In this document: positions 57,801 to 64,000 of the stretch, in pieces
How positions within the stretch are numbered: the first letter of the stretch is position 1
How the letters are laid out: the number at the start of each line of letters is the position of its first letter
Assembly (NCBI GenBank): GCA_023374045.1
Contig: CM041782.1
Span: forward strand, 189,056,925-189,120,924
Length of the DNA: 64,000 bases
Direction: 5' to 3'
DNA from: Limonium bicolor
Lineage: Eukaryota > Streptophyta > Magnoliopsida > Caryophyllales > Plumbaginaceae
The notes under the pieces: model-generated
What the model was told of the DNA's origin: nothing
Seen by the model: the letters and a program-made list of their open reading frames with translations, nothing else
Databases searched by the model: none
Program-made: the position numbers and the translations under genes

Positions 57801-60084
57801 AGGTTATATATACTTAAAAAAAACTGAACAGATCCTAGGGTCTGTTCTAATTCGTTTTTCTTCCCAATAACATTTCTTATTTACTAATTGACCGCATTTA
57901 TAATATGTACTTTATAATGTCACATAAACTATATATTATACCATTTTGTTATTTAAACCTCTTATAATATTCCAAAAGTCACCAAACTTCACCAAAGTGT
58001 TATAAATTGTTATATAACCATTTCTACCCAGAAACCTTCGATAATTACTTTTCTACCCCAAATGTTATGTAATTTTTACAATTAATACATAATTAATATA
58101 AATTGGTAATTAATTTACTAGTTAATCAAATTTGGTCAAAGTCTCATACATGGTCAATGTTTGACCTCTAGACATGGTTTTGACTACAAGTTCTGGTAAT
58201 TACAAGTATTACCCCAAATTTTCCCATAATTACAAATTTACCCCAAAACGCTATAAAATCTTATAATTTTTATTTAAACTCCTATTAACACCTAGTTTTC
58301 GGCTATATTCACTACACCTATAAATTTTGTTATTTCTGTTTTTAGCCCAAAAGTTTATAAAAATTTAGTAATTAATTTAAATGTAAATAACACATTAAAT
58401 AACTTAATAAAATGGCCTTATTACAACCTTGAATTTGTAACATAAAATTACACTTTAAATATCTTCAAAAATGCTGTAAGCTCTCAGCTTTATCTTAAAT
58501 TTTCCAATAATTACCAATCTTCCATATAATGTCTTAATTGGACAATTATGTTACTTAATTAATTAGCAAAAGTTTTCTATAACATTTCCTAGTCATTTTT
58601 AAAAGTCAGAAATGACCATTTAACTAGTCCACTCTCGGCAATATATTGAACATAATCTTAAAAGTATATTAACATACCAAAGATGAGATTAAGGTGTTTT
58701 ATACCTTGATTTAGCCAATTCAAAGCCTTGTTTGGCCATGGCAACTTAAAGGAAAATTTCTACAGGTTCTTTGACATGTTTAAACCAACAAGATAAGGAC
58801 ATGGTTAGGTTCTAAACATGAACTAACCATAGGAGTAATTATAAGTCATGAAAACATGAACTTTTTACCTTAGAATCTCAAGCTTGGTTAGGGAGATTTT
58901 CGGCCCAATTTTCAGAAGCAAGAAGGGTGTCAAAACACTCTTTAAACTAAGGTATAAAACGTAAGTATTCAGATTAGAAGATGGCTAGGTTTTACCTTGT
59001 TGAAAATGCCAAAAATTGAGTTTTTGGCATGGATTTGGCTAATCCTCCTTGAAGCTCTTGATATACAAACTGAATAAGCATGTAAAGGAGAAAATAAGCC
59101 AAGGAAGCTAAGGAATCAAACGGATTTGAAGTAAAGAAAGAATTAGGTGCTTAAAGCATATTTTACCTTAATTATGTCTTAAGCTTATTTCCCCCTTTCT
59201 TTGAGTTCCAGCCGTGATTAGACCTTCCCATTGAACACCAACTCATGCTAGATGAGTGGGTGAAAGTGGTTGGAAGTTAGCTTAATGGAAAGGGGAAGAA
59301 AAGATGAAGAGAATGACATATTACATGTTTTGAATGTGTACCTTGATCAAAATGAGTTAGTTTTGAAGTTGGCTGGTTCCTAGCTCAACAATGGAGTAAA
59401 GGGACTGTTTACCAGGTGAAGTTCACGTTTGTAATGGATGGGATGAAAGAGAAAGGTAACTTTGCCTTTTAAGATAAGAAAAGTAATTATATAATAAAGT
59501 AACTAATGAGTCGTCTTTGTTGCCAGCATTTTAGTTATCTTAATCATGAGGTATTCTACTTCATTTTGCCACCTCACATTATATTTTTTGTGGTCTTAGT
59601 TGACCATTGACCAAATTAGTCAATTAGGCTTAATTTTGCACTATTTGAGTACTATTCACATTTTGTTGCACATATTTCTGATTTTTTTAACTTTGAATTA
59701 GACATTCTTATGTGGTACATTATGTCACATTAGTATATTTAAGGGTAATCAAGGCCCTAAAACGATCAAAACTCATTTTAAGGACAATCTCACAAAAACG
59801 TGCTTTAAGTAGTTTTAAGGCACATTTTGTGTCTTAACATGTTTTAGAGCTTGGTTTTCTTTGGTAATGGGTTTATTATGTCCATTCATGAGTTATAATA
59901 CTTAGGAATCAAATTTGGATCCTAAGGAGTTCATTTGGACACATATTTGTCCTAATTGGTCAAATGGTGTAATTCTTTTTTATGATGACCATTGTTGTTT
60001 TCAGTGTGATCTTTAAGGAATGTTTAGGCCTTAATATATTGGATTATATGTTTAATCAATGTTTTATTAGTTAGGGGTATTTCA
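54860..60084 (-). repeat. 5' LTR of element D (right copy), 5225 bp
   Basis: It is collinear with 43742-49517 apart from the insertions and deletion noted there. As the minus-strand 5' LTR it would hold the promoter. A perfect palindrome lies at 57663-57684 and an imperfect one at 57826-57847. Confidence 0.93.
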
Positions 60085-60321
60085 TGAGTTGTTTTGGTAC
60101 ATTGTTATCAGTTTATGTATTTGTTCAAACTTCAGTTCTTGTAGCCTTGGGCGCTAGACTTTCATATTTACTTTGATTTAGACCTTGTAAGCATCAGGTA
60201 ATTATTCTATAGTTCTACTTTGGTTATTTGAGCAATTCAGATCAGAGTCTTGCGTAGCTTAGGTAATATAGTAGGTGACGTGTAGCGACCCTAAGTTTAG
60301 GCTGTGTTTGGGGTTGTTACA
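60085..60321 (+). repeat. 5' LTR of element C, right part
   Basis: It resumes after D at the duplicated TGAGT and ends GGGGTTGTTACA, the same style of end as element A. The primer binding site TGGTATCAGAGCCAGGTT (60327-60344) follows and matches initiator tRNA-Met. Confidence 0.9.
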
Positions 60322-60450
60322 TTTAGTGGTATCAGAGCCAGGTTCCGCTTTCTTTGGTGTCTATGGGTATGTTTGAATGTGTGGATTTTGTTCTGTCAGT
60401 CAAGTGAAGTTTGTAGTGGTGTTTGATTGGTTTGGATGTTGTTTCACAGA

Positions 60451-61440
60451 ATGGCACCTCGTAGAGCACCAGTCACTTGTTAGGGAGACGCTACTAATAA
60501 GGTGTAGCAGTTTATGGCAGAGCTGATGCAGACTATGGCTGCAGCTGCTGGGGGAGATGGTGGAGGAGGTGGTGGTACTGCAGGCCCAGCTGGGGTAGAG
60601 GCAGCCGGAGGCCGTAATGTCAAGGCCCTCCAGGAATTTATGAAGCTCAAGCCACCTAATTTCGACGGTTGTGGTGATCCCCAGGAGCCTAGTCATTGGA
60701 TATCTAAGTTGGAGGATTTACTGAGGGTTATGGTTCAGAGGAGAACCAGAAGGTGGACTTCGCCACCTTCCTCTTCAAGGGGGAAGCGAAGGAGTGGTGG
60801 AAGATGGTGATGGGTAAGCACCCTCTACGCCATGGGATCAAAAGATCAATGAGTATAACCGTCTACGCCATGGGAGAGATATGTCTGTTGAGGAGTACGT
60901 GAGGAAGTTTGTTACCCTCTCGAAGTACGCTCCTAAGCTTGATGAGCATAGAAAGGCTAGGAAGTTTGAGAGCGGATTGAGGCCGGACATCAGGTCCGCT
61001 GTGACACCCCTACGTCACAAGACCTTCAGAGATTTTTTGGCGGATGCGGCATTGCTAGTAAAGGCATACATTAGGGGCAAACAAACCTGGCAAAGACCAG
61101 AAAAGGAAGCAGTGAGCTAATGAGCCTAAGAAAGAGTCTGCTCCCCCTCAAAAGAAGCTGTCTCAAGGAGATCGTCGAGGGGCGAGAAGAAGGAGTCTAC
61201 TCCCATCCTAGTAGGGAGTGCTACAAGAAGACCAGAGCCTGCTTTAAGTGTTGGTCCTTGGAGCATAGGATTGCTCAGTGTCCTCAGGCTACTGGTAGAG
61301 GTTTAGAGGCAGAGGCACGGTTCAGAATTAGGGCGAGGTCCGATCAGAAAAAGCCTCAGGCACAGGCCCGTGTGTACACCATGGTAGGAGAGCGTGATAG
61401 TGCCGGTGATCGCGTCGTCTCAGGTATTCTCCATATCCAT
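60451..61440 (+). pseudogene. gag: Gypsy gag of element C, broken
   Basis: The likely start is ATG 60451 (MAPRRAPV). It is in frame with a later ATG at 60514, but two stops (TAG at about 60481 and 60508) intervene. The Gly-rich segment and LKPPNFDG, EPSHWISKLEDLL follow. A frame slip at about 60735 and another after FKGEAKEWWKM lead to MSVEEYVRKFVTLSKYAP and KFESGLRPDIRSAV. A CX2CX4HX4C zinc knuckle, CFKCWSLEHRIAQC, sits at about 61239-61280. This is the classic plant gypsy gag layout. The protein would package genomic RNA. Confidence 0.9.
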
Positions 61441-61790
61441 TCTCAGGATGTCTTTTATTTATTTGATTCTGGAGCTACCCACTCGTTTGTCTACCTTGAT
61501 TTAGTGGGTATCCTTGGTCTGTCTGTTGTGTATAGTGGTGTGGATTTATGTGTAGTAGTCCTTTAAGTGGTGTTGCTCCGTGTATATTGGATTCTATGTG
61601 TAGAGCTTGTCCCATAGTAGTTCAAGACAAGACTTTGTGTGCTGACCTCATCCCGATGCGGATGGCCTGCTTTGATGTGATTCTGGGCATGGATTGGCTA
61701 GCTGGACACCATGCTCATATAGACTGCGCAGCCAGGAGGAGTCGTGTTCGAGTTGCCAGGAGAGACTCGCTTCGTTTTCTCTAGGAATTC
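61440..61790 (+). pseudogene. Gypsy protease of element C
   Basis: LFDSGATHSFV (about 61457-61490) carries the aspartic protease D-S-G-A catalytic motif. Further on, CPIVVQDKTLCADLI and FDVILGMDWLAGHHAHIDC (about 61660-61725) match the conserved C-terminal half of plant gypsy proteases. A frameshift at about 61555 separates the two halves. The enzyme would cleave Gag-Pol. Confidence 0.9.
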
Positions 61791-61919
61791 AGTTCCCTGC
61801 TCGCCTGTGTGGTGTCGGCGATGCAGGTAGCTAGCTTCTGAGGAAGGGTTGCCAAGGATTCCTATGTTATCAGCCTAAAGGGTGTGAGGGATCCAGCTTA
61901 GAGAGTATTCACGTTGTCA

Positions 61920-62760
61920 GAGAGTTTCTTGTGGTCTTCCAAGACGACGTGCCGGGACTTCCACCGGATCGTGAGGTGGAGTTCACTATAGACTTAGCGT
62001 TAGGCACTCAGCCCATCTCTAGGGCCCCGTATCGCATGAGCCCGACGGAGCTGAAAGTTCAGCTGCAGGAGTTATGGATAAGGGCTTCATTCACCCTAGC
62101 GTTTCGCCTTGGGGAGCGCCAGTGCTTTTCGTGAAGAAGAAGGACGACACCTTCAGACTTTGTATCGGCTATAGGGAGTTGAACAAGGTGACCATTAAGA
62201 ACCATTATCCCTTTCCGTGCATCGAAGATCTGTTTTGAGCAGTTGGTGGGCGCCTAGTGTTCTCGAAGATTGATCTTCGTTCAGGCTACCATCAGTTGAG
62301 GATTAAGGGCAAGGATGTGCCTAAGTCTACTTCCAGGACTTGTTATGGTCACTACGAGTTCCTAGTCATGCCGTGCGGGGTTGACTAATGCTCCATCAGT
62401 ATTTATAGACATGATGAACCGGGTGTTCAAACCTTACTTGGACCAACTCGTGGTCGTGTTTATTGATGACATCTTGGAGTATTCCAAGAGTGCAAAGGAG
62501 CATGAGGAGCTCTTGAGGATCGTCCTACAGACGTTGAGGGAGCGTGAGTTGTACGCTAAGTTAAAGAAATGCAAATTTTGGCTGGATCGAGTGGTTTTCT
62601 TGGAAATGTAGTGTCAAGGGATGGTATCTTAGTGGATCCTAAGAAGATTAGAGATGTGATGGAGTGGGCGAGGCCCACGAATGTTGCTGAGATCCGTAGT
62701 TTTCTGGGGTTAGCTGGCTACTACAGGAAGTTCATTGAGGGCTTTCGAAGATAGTTTCCT
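61920..62760 (+). pseudogene. Gypsy reverse transcriptase of element C, broken
   Basis: Landmarks in order are [78 protein letters not shown], the catalytic box [10 protein letters not shown] (62459-62488; normally FIDDILVYS), and [10 protein letters not shown] with [18 protein letters not shown]. There is a stop in place of a Asp/Gln codon at about 62238, a frameshift at about 62380 (before [13 protein letters not shown]) and another at about 62610. The catalytic aspartates remain. Confidence 0.93.
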
Positions 62761-62839
62761 TATTGACTCGTCTGCAGAGGAAGGAGGTTAAGTACGAGTG
62801 AAGCGAGGCTTGTGAGCAGAGCTTCCGGAGATTAAGAAG

Positions 62840-63225
62840 AGGTTGACTACCGCTCTTGTTTTGACCTTGCCTTCTGGGACTGATGGCTTTGAGGTCTTTG
62901 GTGATGCATCCCATAAGGGACTTGGATGTGTTCTAATGCAGCAGGGTAAGGTAGTGGCTTATGGCTCTCGTCAGCTGAAGCCATATGAGAAGAACTACCC
63001 TACCCATGATCTCGAGCTAGTTGTTGTTGTGTTTGCACTGAAGATCATGAGGCATTATCTATATGGAGCTTCGTGTAAGTTCTACACAGACTACAAGAGT
63101 CTCAAGTATCTGTTCACTCAGAAGGAGCTGAACTTGAGACAGAGTAGATGGTTGAAGCTGCTTCATGACTACGACTTGGAGATCCTCTACCATCTGGTAG
63201 AGCATATGTGGTCACTGACGCATTG
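62840..63225 (+). pseudogene. Gypsy RNase H of element C
   Basis: The frame reads [20 protein letters not shown] (the family's Y.DAS..GLG.VLMQ.G), [39 protein letters not shown] and [20 protein letters not shown]. These are the diagnostic blocks of gypsy RNase H. The catalytic Asp and Glu (LELVV) are present. A frame change lies at the C-terminal edge (about 63200), where VTDALSQR (normally VADALSR) continues in another frame. Confidence 0.93.
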
Positions 63226-64000
63226 AGTCAGAGAGGTGCTCCGGGTGTGATATGTGCCTTGTCAGGAGTTCAAAGATCAGCTCTTGAGTTGCAGCGTATG
63301 GGTATTTGGGTTGTCAGGTTGGATACTGCAGGGAAGATAACGGCGCTTCAGGTTCAGTCTTCGCTGATTGACAGGATCAGGCCAGTCAGGGGTTAGATTC
63401 TAGGTTGTGTCAAATTCGTGAGAGGGTTTCTGCTCATCAGGAGTCGGACTTCAGGGTGTCTGATGATGGTTGTCTTCAGTTCAGGGGCAGAGTGTGTGCT
63501 ACAGATGCAGATTGCGCAGAGAGATCATGCAGGAGGCTCATGGAGCTCCATACTCAATACACCCAGGAGGTGTAAAGATGTACCGGGATCTTAAGAAGTC
63601 ATTCTGGTGGCCTGGGATGAAGCAAGAGATCTTGGGGTTCATTTTGAGATGTCAACCTGCCAGCAGGTGAAGGTGGAGCATCAAGACTGGCGGGTCTTCT
63701 TCAGCCCCTTCCCATTCCTGAGTGGAAGTGAGAGAGTGTGTGGATGAACTTCGTGATGGGATTGCCTAGGTTCTTCGGGTTATGACGCCATTGGGTGATC
63801 GTTGACAGACTGATGAAGTCTGCTCATTTTCTGTCGGTCAGGAAGACCTTTAGCTTAGAGCATTTCGCTCGTCTTTATTAGATGAGATAGTCAGGCTCCA
63901 CATCGTTCTAGTATCTATAGTGTCTGATCGAGATCCACGTTGTATCGAGATTCTGGCGTAGCCTGCATAAGGCCTGGGTACGAATCTGTCTTTAAGTTCT
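63226..64000 (+). pseudogene. Gypsy integrase of element C, cut by window end
   Basis: The zinc (HHCC) module is recognisable: EAHGAPYSIHPGGVKMYRDL and FWWPGMKQEI, then CQ and TCQQVKVEHQ across a frame change at about 63650. The core begins MNFVMGLPR (D of the D-D-E normally in DFVMGLP; here N), followed by VIVDRLMKSAHFL and FSLEHFARLY. Traces of VSDRDPR and FWRSLHKA follow before the sequence ends. Several frameshifts show it is dead. It would insert cDNA into the genome. Confidence 0.88.

Larger units (their letters stand above)
60322..64000 (+). mobile_element. Element C interior: gypsy (Tekay-like) gag-pol, open at window end
   Basis: The order gag, protease, RT, RNase H, integrase is that of Ty3/gypsy. 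Motif style and the LTR similarity to A point to the Tekay/Del chromovirus lineage. A chromodomain would lie beyond 64000 and cannot be checked. All frames carry stops or frameshifts. Confidence 0.93.

Overview
The window is intergenic DNA from a eudicot-type plant nuclear genome. It is AT-rich and almost wholly built from transposable elements and their remains. The evidence is a mixture of plant-typical families: Ty3/gypsy chromovirus (Tekay/Del-like) and Ty1/copia LTR elements primed by initiator tRNA-Met, L1-type LINEs with a C-terminal RNase H, Stowaway, hAT and Mutator MITEs, and a tRNA-derived SINE. I found no intact host gene, no rRNA or tRNA gene and no CRISPR. Every recognisable coding region is transposon-derived and broken by stops or frameshifts.

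Layout. 1-8.9 kb: a scatter of small DNA transposons, several with exact target-site duplications (TSDs): hAT 2868-3452, Stowaways at 3967, 4457 and 7555, a Mutator MITE 4841-5369, a long-TIR Mutator element of about 1.7 kb with transposase remnants (5470-7140) containing a hAT MITE (6675-6857), and a SINE (8707-8807). 8.9-16.3 kb: mostly unassigned, with a 432-bp tandem duplication (11693-12560), an LTR-like region rich in GTCCGGAC (12.6-14.1 kb) and a LINE endonuclease relic (about 15.41-15.83 kb, minus strand). 16348-21589: a complete-order but inactive Copia element. 22.9-25.0 kb: a 5'-truncated LINE with poly(A) followed directly by a piece of another LINE.

25193-35533 (element A): a Tekay-like element with both LTRs and TSD TTATG. 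Its interior has lost gag-pol and keeps only the tail next to the polypurine tract. Its 3' LTR is split by a 4.15-kb solo LTR (element B, 29300-33448, TSD ATTTC). 35.7-40 kb: hAT-like elements with TCGGGT-type repeats, one containing a 1316-bp Mutator element (36265-37580) with an exact 9-bp TSD. 40-41.7 kb is unassigned.

About 41.7-64 kb: a gypsy element (C) whose 5' LTR is split by a 16.3-kb element (D, 43742-60084, TSD TGAGT). The gag, protease, RT, RNase H and integrase of C follow at 60.45-64 kb and run off the window. D has LTRs of 5.2-5.8 kb, lies on the minus strand, shows no pol, and carries a degenerate gag whose reading frame is maintained only if three short GT-AG introns are removed. 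This intron-containing, gag-only, giant-LTR element is the most unusual object here.

The nesting gives an order of events: B entered A, D entered C, and a Mutator MITE entered one LTR of D after D had inserted. Four or five LTR families in the window each carry a short, relatively GC-rich palindrome series in mid-LTR, which the usual feature types do not explain.
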